DNA of 64,000 nt from Nilaparvata lugens (taxonomy: Eukaryota; Arthropoda; Insecta; Hemiptera; Delphacidae). The stretch covers positions 58,469,137 to 58,533,136 of the forward strand of contig NC_052504.1 in assembly GCF_014356525.2 (NCBI RefSeq). Direction: 5' to 3'. A model generated the notes under the pieces. It searched no databases and was not told the origin of the DNA. It saw only the letters and a program-made list of their open reading frames with translations. Positions within the stretch are counted from its first letter, which is position 1, and each line of letters opens with the position of its first letter. Below, piece after piece: positions 56,201 through 60,962 of this stretch. The position numbers were made by a program, and so were the translations under genes.

Positions 56201-57236
56201 CTGCCGTTTGGAAGGAAATTGATGGTCACGGTATTTTGGGATCGATTTGGCATTATATTGATTGACTTTATGCCACGTGGAACGACTGTAAATGCAGAAT
56301 ATAACTGTGAAACACTCTTCAAGTTACGGCATGCCATTCAGAATCGCTGCTGCGGATGACTTACCTACGGCATGATACTGTTGCACGATAATGCTCGCCC
56401 ACATGTGGCTGGTAAGATGCTCGATTTACTGAACAGATTTGGATGGGAAATTTTCAGTCACCCACCATACAGTCCAGATTTAGCACCTTCAGATTACCAT
56501 TTGTTTGGCAAATTGAAAGAATTTTTGGGAGGTAAGCAATTTGCGGGTGATGACAAACTTAAAGATGCCATGAATCGATGGCTAAATGAACTGGCGGCAG
56601 AAGAATATGACAAGGGTATATTAAAGCTGGTGAATCGCTATGACAAATGTCTCAATTAATATGGCGACTATGTAGAGCACTAATGTAAGTTGTGTATTTT
56701 ATTCTGTATTACTTTGATTGAACATATTTTTTAAATGATTTTTTTTACAACAAAACGGTCTTTACTTTAGAGATAACCCTCGTAAAAAGCAAAACTACAA
56801 TATAAATTGCAAGCACACCCCCTTTTTTATGTCTATATTGACTGGACTATTATATTTTGCAATGACAAAGACTGAGTTACCGTACCTACTGTGAAATAAA
56901 TGTTGTAAAATGCACAGTAGTTGTATGAAACTCACCAAGAAGTGTAAATGTCATTGTATCGGAAATACTGACTAGGACAGTGTAACCGACGCATCCAAGC
57001 ACCAACAGCACTAAGAACACCCACAGCTGATACTCCTCAGTGACATGCTTCACTTCAACTAGAGTTCCCAACTCGGTTACCGAGGGATTATTGCATGTTG
57101 TTCTACAGTGAGACAGTTTCACATCATTCTGCTTGCAATGCGAGCTATTCAACAGATCTGTTGAAGATACCAGAGTGCTTTTCGATGTGTCTTCCATTGA
57201 AAGTACATTGAATGAGAAGCAGGAGCTCTTATTTCC
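20207..57236 (-). CDS. Mfsd6: MFSD6-like major facilitator transporter (six exons seen; 5' end missing)
   Basis: Six minus-strand exons (57236-56936, 24692-24505, 23341-23205, 22491-22379, 21167-20925, 20445-20272) all have GT donors and AG acceptors, and their codon phases join without a break. The product is a multi-pass membrane protein of the MFS_1-like family. Recognisable pieces are RLWGSVGWG with a following helix, a helix ending VFSMK, a helix near the WCISAGVCVG stretch, LLNNPWHFLPLALINGMAFS, and the family's C-terminal SVYEGFGLSSGNFVAGL. Substrate is unknown for the family (human MFSD6 was proposed as a macrophage receptor). The first helices are not in the exons found, so upstream exons lie beyond 57236 or outside the window. 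Intron 1 here spans 32 kb and is filled with nested transposons. Paralogues exist in insects, so the symbol marks family, not strict orthology. Confidence 0.85.
20272..20445 (-). CDS. Mfsd6: MFSD6-like last recognised exon
   Basis: Acceptor ATTGCAG. It reads GLSSGNFVAGLMMNSMSG and a final helix (MFGIAMLILGAVHCSLQCII). A strong donor GTAAGTT follows at 20271, implying another exon to the left that was not found. If the donor is not used, the frame runs on for about 21 codons to a TGA at 20207-20209, just before the solo LTR. Confidence 0.8.
20925..21167 (-). CDS. Mfsd6: MFSD6-like exon with two membrane helices
   Basis: Acceptor TTTTCCAG, donor GTGAGTTTC. It encodes LSKKLGLVNC, two hydrophobic helices (around LLLYGIIFYTMSLL and FLPLALINGMAFSTLYSV), then the family-typical TTVQSIVGSVYEGF. 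243 bases, phase 1 at both ends. Confidence 0.9.
21518..21960. mobile_element. pogo/Tigger-type MITE in a transporter intron
   Basis: Both ends start CAG and contain GATTATC with CCGGATAA repeats just inside (left CAGTAGGGCACCGATTATC, right reverse complement CAGCACAGCTCTGATTATC). The flanks are TA on both sides. The CAG start, CCGGATAA-rich ends and TA duplication fit pogo/Tigger relatives. 443 bp, no coding content. Confidence 0.55.
21965..22003. repeat. AT-rich ATA/AAT microsatellite
   Basis: Imperfect (TAA)n / (ATA)n run directly after the pogo-type MITE. A second, shorter AAT run lies near 22110. Confidence 0.7.
22379..22491 (-). CDS. Mfsd6: MFSD6-like exon
   Basis: Acceptor CCTTTTCAG, donor GTGAGGCC. 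It completes the split Trp codon and reads YIEDLSNCED through FQSFLGELPFFFING. 113 bases, ending phase 1. Confidence 0.85.
23205..23341 (-). CDS. Mfsd6: MFSD6-like exon
   Basis: Acceptor TTCTTCAG, donor GTAAGAAG. It encodes a Lys-rich cytoplasmic loop (SVKKKSKKL) followed by a hydrophobic helix with several Cys. 137 bases, leaving two bases of a Trp codon completed in the next exon. Confidence 0.85.
24505..24692 (-). CDS. Mfsd6: MFSD6-like exon with RLWGSVGWG motif
   Basis: Follows a TTTGTAG acceptor and completes the Gly codon split by the 32-kb intron, reading GESSSDFGKVRLWGSVGWG and a membrane helix ending VVFSMK. The donor GTGAGTATT is at phase 0. Confidence 0.88.
24766..26133 (+). mobile_element. 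PIF/Harbinger-type element carrying a MADF exon
   Basis: The termini are inverted: left GGCCCATTGCACACTGGGC, right (reverse complement) GGCCCTTTGCACACTGGGC. The left flank is TTA and the right flank TTT, compatible with a decayed 3-bp target duplication. Subterminal blocks of TATCTGTCA-TGCACACTAG with CCACCAGCCACCAGC occur at about 25083 and 25205. No DDE transposase is present, but a MADF/Myb-like exon is (25314-25490), the kind of DNA-binding partner protein Harbingers encode. It looks like a non-autonomous derivative of 1368 bp. Confidence 0.72.
25314..25490 (+). CDS. MADF (Myb/SANT-like) domain exon, partial
   Basis: Starting at the ATG at 25314, the exon encodes about 59 residues (MNSQFDTERFILEVESRP, then AIWELFSKLYADRDVKKNSW). 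The pattern F-x-x-EV-x-x-x-P-x-(I/L)W followed by W-x-x-(L/I) is that of MADF domains in Adf-1-like and Harbinger second proteins. A donor GTATGTG follows at 25491. No downstream exon was recognised before the element's right end, so the gene is probably truncated. Confidence 0.6.
26134..27208. other. Intronic stretch, one strong hairpin, otherwise unassigned
   Basis: No host exon was recognised. The minus frame at 26492-26779 has no domain character. The only structured object is the 19-bp inverted repeat described separately. Confidence 0.5.
26848..26922. repeat. 19-bp perfect inverted repeat with 37-base loop
   Basis: GTTCACTTGCCCAACTCTA at 26848-26866 is exactly inverted at 26904-26922. 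The loop contains AAACCCGG and CCAGGTTT, giving a possible second helix. It could be a small MITE or its ends. Confidence 0.85.
27209..27946. repeat. Left arm of a large foldback repeat
   Basis: This stretch is the reverse complement of 54784-55447 plus 56785-56852 with many scattered substitutions and small indels. Shared words include TGATTTTGTCTTTAAATT-type and CAGGTGTACCTG sequences. Its outer end (TAGTCCAGTCA) is matched by TGACTGGACTA at the other end. The BEL element sits in what was the loop. Superfamily unknown, no coding region. Confidence 0.75.
28319..28435 (+). pseudogene. THAP domain N-terminal remnant
   Basis: The 38-codon frame begins MVVSCSAYGCTNLHAPDKKY. The spacing C-x4-C at the very N-terminus is the start of the C2CH zinc-binding THAP domain of P-type transposases. 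The downstream His and Phe-Pro of the domain are not in register (a hydrophobic tail follows), so the exon is decayed or ends at an unrecognised donor. Confidence 0.55.
28710..29085. repeat. Tandem duplication of about 190 bases inside the P-like element
   Basis: The segment containing TATAGGAGTATAGAGTATAG, then GTTGCAAAACGAATGAGAAA, occurs twice in direct orientation (near 28756 and 28950) with few differences. Confidence 0.85.
29213..29452 (+). pseudogene. Unidentified 79-codon frame at the end of the P-like element
   Basis: The frame lies entirely within the element and stops 23 bases before its end. It has no domain I can name. It may be the last exon of the decayed transposase. Charged and aromatic residues (KYVERYNAMKVDVFPYKSVW) look protein-like rather than random. 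Confidence 0.35.
29762..30832 (-). pseudogene. Gypsy gag, C-terminally truncated by deletion
   Basis: From the ATG at 30832 the minus strand encodes about 357 gag residues: an N-terminal charged helical part, a Thr/Gln-rich linker, then a retrotransposon gag core with FFGSFNRTS, YLPFYLKGSAAHYF and RKVRYIMRGL. At 29762 the frame runs straight into LTR sequence and stops at 29651. The truncated nucleocapsid side and absent pol show a large internal deletion. Confidence 0.8.
31427..32303 (-). repeat. Gypsy LTR (5' LTR of the deleted element)
   Basis: 877 bp, TG...CA ends, near-identical to the solo LTR at 19315-20188. Its terminal 187 bases on the + side are copied again at 37458-37643. In sense orientation the next internal bases contain TGGTGGAGGTTACGCC, a candidate primer binding site starting with the expected TGG. 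Confidence 0.88.
32117..33214. repeat. Direct duplication, copy 1 (1.1 kb)
   Basis: The segment covers the end of the Gypsy LTR, the last third of the BEL 5' LTR, the BEL leader and the first 53 codons of gag. It recurs at 37458-38547 with only a few differences (for example CCAGGCCAG against CCACCAG near 32633 / 37973, and an extra CGGTA near 32750). The LINE fragment lies exactly between the copies. Confidence 0.93.
33054..33214 (+). pseudogene. BEL gag N-terminus, copy 1 (truncated)
   Basis: Identical to the first 53 residues of the gag at 38387 (MAKSLAIVTAKKNNAFEQ onward). It then continues in frame into LINE ORF1, giving an accidental 164-codon chimeric frame ending at 33548. Confidence 0.85.
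33215..34093 (+). pseudogene. LINE ORF1 (nucleic-acid chaperone type), frameshifted
   Basis: Two frames, 33215-33548 and 33551-34093, read consecutively as one protein after a shift near 33540. The first has a Cys pair (CNNC) and a Lys/Ser-rich stretch. The second has a leucine-rich coiled coil (ELKKNVELLTNKLDALEQYG) and the conserved RKNTLEIRGVP of LINE ORF1 RNA-binding domains. The second part is strongly GC-rich relative to its surroundings. Confidence 0.75.
34094..35457 (+). other. Noncoding interval between LINE ORF1 and ORF2
   Basis: 1.36 kb of AT-rich sequence without a recognised domain or terminal repeats. It may be an intrinsic spacer of this LINE or an unrecognised insertion. Confidence 0.4.
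35458..36981 (+). pseudogene. LINE ORF2: endonuclease and start of reverse transcriptase
   Basis: The apurinic-type endonuclease is readable in order: HMNIRSLNKNFDEF, IIVLSETWMS, IAIYRSPS, LIGDININL and the terminal TDHYSTSIHI with its catalytic Asp-His. A lysine-rich linker follows, then SSSAPGINNINN, the opening of the RT domain. A frameshift near 36980 ends the frame. Confidence 0.87.
36982..37457 (+). pseudogene. LINE reverse transcriptase, middle part
   Basis: In the shifted frame the RT continues with AKVIPLHKSGD, NNYRPISLLS, NQFGFQEGKNTEDA and FIDLKKAFDTVPH (motif A, first catalytic Asp). The frame then runs into the duplicated LTR sequence at 37458, so the catalytic motif C is absent. 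Confidence 0.87.
37458..38547. repeat. Direct duplication, copy 2
   Basis: Second copy of 32117-33214. Here it continues into the rest of the BEL gag, so this copy is the one attached to the BEL body. Few differences imply a recent event or an assembly join of two alleles. Confidence 0.93.
38387..38953 (+). pseudogene. BEL/Pao gag
   Basis: 188 codons with the capsid-type core of BEL gag: FLPKLDLKHFSGDPLDWTSF, then IKLQYLVGSISGEPLDFI and YQVAYDLLQESY. This is the DUF1759 pattern (F-x-G-(D/N)-x-x-x-W). A stop and frameshifts follow at 38951, so gag is not continuous with pol. Confidence 0.85.
39111..39524 (+). pseudogene. BEL gag/pol linker with degraded zinc knuckle
   Basis: The frame contains FECFVCQNNDHKFIHV, a Cys-x2-Cys-x4-His knuckle whose last Cys has become Val. 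It is preceded by a Ser/Lys-rich linker. It follows the gag after a broken stretch (38954-39110). Confidence 0.6.
39774..40082 (+). pseudogene. BEL aspartic protease domain
   Basis: The 102-codon frame carries FRTLADSGSQSCFL, the (A/D)-S-G active site of BEL retropepsins (DUF1758 type), then VIGFSQSP and the LPC motif near the end. A stop at 40080 separates it from RT. Confidence 0.8.
40250..41482 (+). pseudogene. BEL reverse transcriptase and connection domain
   Basis: 410 codons: the BEL pre-RT region (GHMELT, HYFLPHHGVLKESS, RTVFDACAKT), motif A FSCDICQMYRQIKV, VTYGMSCSPYLA, and the catalytic FVDDVIAG. Then come the Peptidase_A17-like region FLGIQWSASND and VIAKIYDPCVFLSPVVLWAK. The first about 35 codons are not conserved. 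It is the best-preserved part of this element. Confidence 0.9.
41483..42185 (+). pseudogene. BEL RNase H-like and post-RT region, frameshifted
   Basis: Two overlapping frames read as one protein: GFADASERGFAAVIYLRS (RNase H-like fold start) and, after a shift near 41750, TWLQTPPHQLKTFVTN, WRHISGEQNPADCASCG and LWWTGPSWL, all typical of BEL pol. At about 42185 it is cut by the second Gypsy element. Confidence 0.82.
42191..43310 (-). repeat. Gypsy 3' LTR with five minisatellite units
   Basis: Starts TGCCCACACCTACTTC (+ strand). After about 350 unique bases it contains five tandem units of about 157 bases, marked by CTATTTCCTG near 42743, 42908, 43065 and 43224 and CTATTTTCTG near 42596. A single GTGC-TTTT-GCAC hairpin lies at 42386-42397. 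The outer boundary toward 43311 is not certain. Confidence 0.75.
43311..44060 (-). other. Unique 3' region of the Gypsy element
   Basis: No conserved protein. The + strand has G-rich runs (GGAAGGGGGGGGAAG near 43820, GAGAGGGGGGGG near 43649). Open frames in both directions here have no domain support. Confidence 0.45.
44070..46045 (-). repeat. Tandem array of short hairpin units (GTGC-loop-GCAC type)
   Basis: Between 44070 and 44620 a unit of about 25 bases, containing GTGCTTCCGCACTGC, repeats around 20 times. From 44730 to 46040 the same core recurs inside longer units (TAGCAACCTGGCTGC marks at 45049, 45420 and 45656). The core is a 4-7 bp stem with a 4-base loop. Stems vary in a paired way. 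Five or more frames on both strands stay open across parts of it because the unit lacks stops; these are not independent genes. The pol frame runs into the array at about 46050. Confidence 0.88.
45696..47099 (-). pseudogene. Gypsy reverse transcriptase C-terminal half and RNase H, fused to repeat array
   Basis: Same frame as the upstream half. It begins IDLKSGYWQVPL (motif A), then FRVPGRGLFQFQMMPFGL, the catalytic SAYLDDVIILGE, KCQFLKRELRYLGH, the RNase H-like FTLQTDALEYGLGSVL and DHQALKWL. It ends near KYRQGKLNVVPDAL. The following HHCC and integrase core never appear. From about residue 345 the frame is repeat-derived (AKAW, RKLS, QGESP). Confidence 0.88.
47100..48266 (-). pseudogene. Gypsy protease and reverse transcriptase N-terminal half
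   Basis: In frame with gag after one TGA, the sequence reads ALFDTG (retropepsin active site) and then VVLANG. A second Asp-protease-like block (VDTKAELSYVSG) lies further on, with LGLSHLKAIQ. Then comes the RT opening: LLMQVVINKEVNSMLNQRVI, SPWSSPIVLVEKANGKMRFC, and DAYPLPNMTGILDRL. A TAA at 47100-47102 replaces the Lys of the usual S-K-(I/L)DL, splitting the RT. Confidence 0.85.
48267..49571 (-). pseudogene. Gypsy gag with zinc knuckle
   Basis: 434 codons: a variable N-terminus, a retrotransposon gag core (SFLELLEELKQAYGL, FWHHWNDFVRDFRSCYYP, DYVEELQTLMRQRG), a Lys/Gln-rich helix, and a zinc knuckle CWQCKKVGHWGSEC followed by a second Cys cluster (CTTCGKSHPSC). The TGA at its end lies two codons before the protease LFDTG and in the same frame. 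Either that stop is read through, as in some retroelements, or it is a late mutation. Confidence 0.87.
49572..49873 (-). other. Gypsy leader between 5' LTR and gag
   Basis: About 300 bases. In sense orientation TGGCACACAAACGTGGGGC lies 17 bases inside the LTR end and is a candidate primer binding site. No coding content is supported. Confidence 0.5.
49874..52558 (-). repeat. Gypsy 5' LTR with about 16 minisatellite units
   Basis: Shares its inner end and 350 unique bases with the 3' LTR, including the single hairpin core at 50068-50079. About 16 tandem units of about 157 bases then follow (CTATTTCCTG or a variant near 50277, 50427, 50581, 50728, 50780, 50935, 51085, 51240, 51399, 51556, 51713, 51870, 52027, 52184, 52330, 52488). 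One unit is only 52 bases long. Most units contain CTTGCTATTC and GAATAGCAAG around a 7-base loop (for example 50996-51022). The 3' LTR has only five units, so the array has changed size since insertion. Confidence 0.8.
52559..53431 (+). pseudogene. BEL integrase, decayed
   Basis: BEL pol resumes after the Gypsy insertion: a CYVCFRYK zinc-finger remnant, MGQLPQPQVTPSCPFPNTGIDYGG (catalytic core start), YICAFVCVVMKAIHI, a shift near 52920, then NPPATPHQCGLWEAAIKSIR. After a TGA at 53158-53160 it continues with ALTPGHFLTGSQL and LNRLKHWKLI. Roughly 150 codons expected between 42185 and this point (RNase H end and integrase N-terminus) are missing. Confidence 0.82.
53432..53659 (+). other. BEL pol end and polypurine region
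   Basis: Decayed C-terminal integrase sequence, a stop, then AGGAGGATTCAAGGCCA shortly before the 3' LTR, which is the position expected for a polypurine tract. Confidence 0.4.
53660..54255 (+). repeat. BEL 3' LTR (596 bp)
   Basis: Begins TGTTTCATATTTAG and ends TTCCCGAACA, followed by the target duplication AAAAG. It is uninterrupted and so gives the reference for the sites of the insertions in the 5' LTR. Confidence 0.9.
54256..54783. other. Loop-side sequence of the foldback repeat
   Basis: AT-rich, between the BEL end and the right arm. The + frame at 54426-54653 has no recognisable domain. Confidence 0.4.
55448..56782 (+). mobile_element. mariner element (DD34D), inactive
   Basis: Inverted ends (left CGAGAGGTTATCTCTAAAG, right reverse complement CGAGGGTTATCTCTAAAG) flanked by TA at 55446-55447 and 56783-56784. 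1335 bp, close to the usual 1.3 kb. The transposase inside is broken by shifts and one internal stop. Confidence 0.92.
55611..56659 (+). pseudogene. mariner transposase pseudogene
   Basis: The N-terminus (ATG at 55611) is out of frame until about 55790. The main frame then reads HDEERSRRPSI, the catalytic GDETWISYYTPE, a TGA at 56357-56359, HDNARPHVAGKML and SPDLAPSDYHLFGKL. The spacing from the second to the third Asp is 34 residues, as in mariner. The C-terminus ends normally (VNRYDKCLN, stop at 56657). Confidence 0.9.
56936..57236 (-). CDS. Mfsd6: MFSD6-like exon (most upstream one found)
   Basis: Encodes a polar, Cys-containing loop, then a transmembrane helix in the YQLWVFLVLLVLGCVGY stretch, ending SDTMTFTLL plus one base of a Gly codon. 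The donor is GTGAGTTT. The acceptor CAACAG before 57236 is the likeliest of those available, and the frame is open across it. Confidence 0.8.
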
Positions 57237-57518
57237 CTGTTGGAGAATTATGACATTATTCAGAAGATTAATGACATGTTCGCATCAACAGGACAGTTCT
57301 AATTACAAACATTATTCCTACTGCAGTTTTTTTCTTATAACATATGAATTAAGTTTATAAGACAAAGTGTATCCTTGTTTCAAATGTTATTTGTGGCAAA
57401 AGCTATTGTTATTGAAATATAATTGGATTAAGCCCAGAAATCACCAGAATCTCAATATTTGATCGAAGTTTTCAGGCATAACTGCTTAGAAATACACTTT
57501 TGTGAAGTGAGTATAATA

Positions 57519-58873
57519 CCGGGTGATTACAAATGAAATAGACAACTTCAATAGCCTGTACAAAATTAAACTGGTGTATTTCAACATAGTAAGTGATATA
57601 GGTTTGTAGGGAATTTCTTGAAGTTTATGTTGGTAGAACTGTTGCTGGCTATTGTTGGCTGCTCCGTGTTACAACAGCCAGTTTAGTTTAGCAATATGGC
57701 CGCTACTCAAGTGGAGAAAGCTTATTGTGTTCTTGAATTAGCCATAACAAACTCTGTTACTGTTGTGCAGCGTCATTTCAGAACAAAATACGGTAAACCA
57801 CCACCAACAAGGCAATCAATTTATGACTGGTATGAACGTTTTGAAAGCAGTGGATGTGTGTGTAAGAAGAAGAGTACTGGAAGACCTTCTGTTACAGAAG
57901 AAAAAATTGATAGTGTTCGTGATGTTTTTGTACGAAGTCCAGGAAAATCGACTAGATCAGCGAGTTTAGAATTGCAAATTCCTCAACCTATTGTGTGGAA
58001 AATTCTGCGGAAACATTTGAAAATGACACCTTATAAATTGCAGTTAGTACAAAGTTTAAATGACAGTGATAAAGTTGTACGTAAAAATTTTTGTCAAGAG
58101 ATGCAACATTGTCTTGAAAATGATGACACATTGTTTAATCGCCTAATTTTCAATGATGAATGCACTTTTCACATTAGTGGAAAAGTTAACAGACATAATG
58201 TACGAGTATGGGGAACAGAAAACCCAAGAGCGACTGTACAGCATATACGCGATTCTCCTAAAGTGAACGTGTTTTGCGCTTTATCTTGTGAAAAGGTTTA
58301 CGGGCCTTTCTTCTTCCAAGAACCATCAGTAACCGGAAGAATTTATCTGGACATGTTAACCGAATGGTTAATGCCTCAACTCCATGAAGATAGTTGTAAC
58401 TTCATTTTTGTACAAGATGGAGCTCCGCCTCACTGGTACTCAGACGTCAGAGGGTATCTGGATGAACATCTTCCTAGACGATGGATCGGCCATGCAAGTG
58501 AGGAAAACGTTGTGCTTCAGCCGTGGCCACCTCGTAGTCCGGACCTAATGCCCTGCGACTTTTTCTTGTGGGGCTATATAAAAGACAGAGTTTTCATACC
58601 ACCGCTTCCTGTTGATATCGATGATCTTAAACAACGAATCACAAATGCTCTTGCTACAGTTAACGGTGAGATGCTTAGTCGTGTGTGGTCAGAATTTGAC
58701 TACCGTGTTGATATCTGTCGTGTTGCAAATGGTGCACACATTAAACATCTGTAAATTTTCAATAGAAACTTCAAGAATTCTTCTATGTAATCATGTAAGT
58801 AATGATCTAAACTTTTAAATAATAAATTCTCTACAAGCTATTCAAACTGTCTATTTCATTTGTAATCACCCGA
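57519..58873 (+). mobile_element. Tc1/mariner-superfamily element with intact transposase
   Basis: The inverted ends share GGGTGATTACAAATGAAAT and the next bases, flanked by TA at 57517-57518 and 58874-58875. 1355 bp. The deleted element at 18488-18839 belongs to a sister subfamily with related ends (GGGTGATTAT). Confidence 0.9.
57696..58754 (+). CDS. Tc1/mariner-like transposase, full length (352 aa)
   Basis: One uninterrupted frame. Residues 1-60 form an N-terminal helix-turn-helix of the DUF4817 type (VEKAYCVLELAITNS, QSIYDWYERF). A second DNA-binding region follows with the GRPS hook at 62-65. The catalytic domain has FNDE (Asp154), VQDGAPPH (Asp241) and SPDLMPCDFFLWG (Asp283 and Asp288). 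Counting to the Asp that aligns with mariner gives 46 residues between the second and third acids (41 to the other Asp), longer than the 34 of mariner. It lies between intact inverted ends, so this copy may be competent. Expression is not known. Confidence 0.88.
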   Translation: MAATQVEKAYCVLELAITNSVTVVQRHFRTKYGKPPPTRQSIYDWYERFESSGCVCKKKSTGRPSVTEEKIDSVRDVFVRSPGKSTRSASLELQIPQPIVWKILRKHLKMTPYKLQLVQSLNDSDKVVRKNFCQEMQHCLENDDTLFNRLIFNDECTFHISGKVNRHNVRVWGTENPRATVQHIRDSPKVNVFCALSCEKVYGPFFFQEPSVTGRIYLDMLTEWLMPQLHEDSCNFIFVQDGAPPHWYSDVRGYLDEHLPRRWIGHASEENVVLQPWPPRSPDLMPCDFFLWGYIKDRVFIPPLPVDIDDLKQRITNALATVNGEMLSRVWSEFDYRVDICRVANGAHIKHL

Positions 58874-59205
58874 TATTATTATATAGGTACTGTCAAACTG
58901 GCTAACTTGAAACAGTTTTCAACTTTGACTTGAAATTCAGTCCCATTATTATTTTAATAGTTTATTTCTCTTGTGCTCAAAACTTAGGTCTTTAATAGCC
59001 TAATACTTCAAATATATACATTCAATTTCATTATTATTCCAACCTGTTCTGAAAAAAAAATTAAAAAATCTGGTGTGGTACACTCACACAACTTTCCTTG
59101 CCCATTGAACTGTAAGCCTCATTCTTAAACGAGAATAATTTAGGGGAATAACATAATGACGATTGGCGGCAACATATTTGAAACTACGATAAGACTACTG
59201 TATAT
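58874..59205. other. Intronic or upstream sequence of the transporter, nothing firm
   Basis: A possible very short minus-strand exon (AG before TTCAATGGGC near 59114, GTGAGTG near 59092) was seen, but it is too short to support. Confidence 0.3.
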
Positions 59206-59810
59206 GTGTTTATATAATTGTTTTCAGAGTACTTTTTCCTTTGTGTAAATTGTGAAATTCGATGATTTTTTTAAAAGTCGTCAAAACAGCTGTTCTACAG
59301 ATGAAATATCTCGACTTTGTGTTATTTTTATAAACTGCTCTACGTACCTACTTCATGCACGAGAAGGAGTTCACAAAGTCCATTTCTCAAGGATGGGGTG
59401 GACCCCATTAGTTTCCTAGGAAAAAGACTCATGCAAGTTGATAGAGCTGATAAATAACTATACAGAGTATGAATTTGAAATAAATCGGTCATTATTGAGA
59501 AAATCGTGAAAAACAGGGTTTTTTAGTGATTATCTGCCATTTTTCTCAAGAATATTACGGAGCTTCTGCTATTTTCCCAGGAATGAGACACGAGTCAGTT
59601 GATATGGCTTATGAATAGCTATCCATGGTATAAATTTGAAGAAATTCGTTAAAGCCGTTTTCGAGAAAACCGTGAAAAACATGGGTTTTTAGTAATTATC
59701 TGCAATTTTTCTCAAGAATATTACGGAGCTCCTGCAATTTTCCCAGAAATGAGACTCAAGTCAGTTGATGGGGCTTATGAATAGCTATCCATGGTACACA
59801 GACGCACATA

Positions 59811-59814
59811 CGCT

Positions 59815-59881
<67 letters not shown>

Positions 59882-59901
59882 ACACACACACACACACATA
59901 C
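59811..59901. repeat. (CA)n microsatellite, copy 1
   Basis: About 90 bases of CA with two ACCACA interruptions. The poly-Thr/His frames across it are artefacts. Confidence 0.97.
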
Positions 59902-60049
59902 ACATGTACAGACCAACACCAAAAATCATGTTTTTGGACTCAGGGAACCTTGAAACGTATAGAAAATTTGAAATTGGGGTACCTTAATTTTTTTTGGAAA
60001 GCAATACTCTCCTTACCTATGGTAGTAGGGCAAGGAAAGTAAAAATATG

Positions 60050-60090
60050 GTGTCTCAAGTTACCCACAGAGGTTGGGTAACTTGGGACAC
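60050..60090. repeat. 17-bp stem hairpin in the duplicated unit
   Basis: GTGTCTCAAGTTACCCA and TGGGTAACTTGGGACAC pair with one mismatch around CAGAGGT. The same hairpin recurs in copy 2 near 61802-61842. Confidence 0.9.
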
Positions 60091-60743
60091 AGGTATGATT
60101 TGCCTGTAATTAGACAATTGAGTGGTTGATGGCTAACTTGGGACATTAGATTTTGAATATGTTTCATATTCATAATAAAAAACTTTAACTGTAAAATAGA
60201 TGAATAATTGAAAAATAATTCTGTGTAATAATTGAGTGTTCACAATAGAAGTTATTAAAGGTTCAATTTCTAGGTTGAAAATAGTAGATTGTTATGACTG
60301 TAAAAAAAGTATCTTAACTGTTAATCAAATGTTCAAAACGTTAATAAATATTCTCAATTATGTGTTCCCAACAAATCCACAATGCCAGAACTCGGAATGA
60401 ATTGCACAGACAGCTGGTAAGTTAGCGGGAGCTGGAATTGGTGGGTTAAACTGCCCAAGTTAGCCGGTTTGACGGTAGTGCAATAGAATGTTTTACATTG
60501 CAAGTGCAATAAAATATGACTCAAGGACGTTCAGATAAAATCACATAGACAAGAAAAATAAAAAATCTAGATAGAGTACCTCTTCGAAACAGTTGTTAAC
60601 TGGCAACTAAATTAATAATTTTGTCAGGTTGGCATTAAGTTGAGTTGATTTTGTTAGGTTGGCACCAAGTTGAAGATTTAAATGCATTTATCGCGGAAAA
60701 ATTTATTGGGCACTGCTACTTCAATCCTGGGAATATTATATTA

Positions 60744-60962
60744 CTAGCCGTCAGGCTCGCTTCGCTCGCCATATCTGTTTAGCCAGACGTTTAGTCTGGA
60801 CCCCCGACTGGATTGTCCTAATATAATATGATAAAAATGAAAAAAATGCAGGCGAGCGAAGCGAGCCTGCTGATCTCATTCTTTGACGATCCAGTCGGGG
60901 GTCCAGGGGGCAGAGCCCCCTGGCTAGACGGATATGGCGAGCGAAGCGAGCCTGACGGCTAG
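60744..60962. mobile_element. 219-bp GC-rich foldback element at the duplication junction
   Basis: The ends CTAGCCGTCAGGCTCGCTTC and its reverse complement are exact for about 31 bases. Further inside, ACCCCCGACTGGAT pairs with ATCCAGTCGGGGGT. One arm carries an extra CAGGGGGCAGAGCCCCCTG hairpin lost from the other arm. The motif GCGAGCGAAGCGAGCCTG occurs three times counting both strands. It directly abuts copy 2 of the duplication. Confidence 0.88.

Larger units (their letters stand above)
54784..56852. repeat. Right arm of the large foldback repeat, split by mariner
   Basis: Inverted copy of 27209-27946 in two parts, 54784-55447 and 56785-56852. The left arm preserves the unoccupied target (CAATATACTAAAGAG), while here the TA is doubled on either side of the mariner. 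Confidence 0.78.
59206..60567 (+). repeat. 1.36-kb direct duplication, copy 1
   Basis: Near-identical to 60963-62319. It contains an internal duplicated block (CTCAAGAATATTACGGAGCT), a CA microsatellite and a long hairpin. It has no coding content. It is related to the fragment at 16605-16765, so this is a dispersed family. Confidence 0.93.

Noticed and set aside
59090..59120. Candidate micro-exon of the transporter
   Set aside because: Only about 20 bases between AG and GT; frame and homology cannot be tested.
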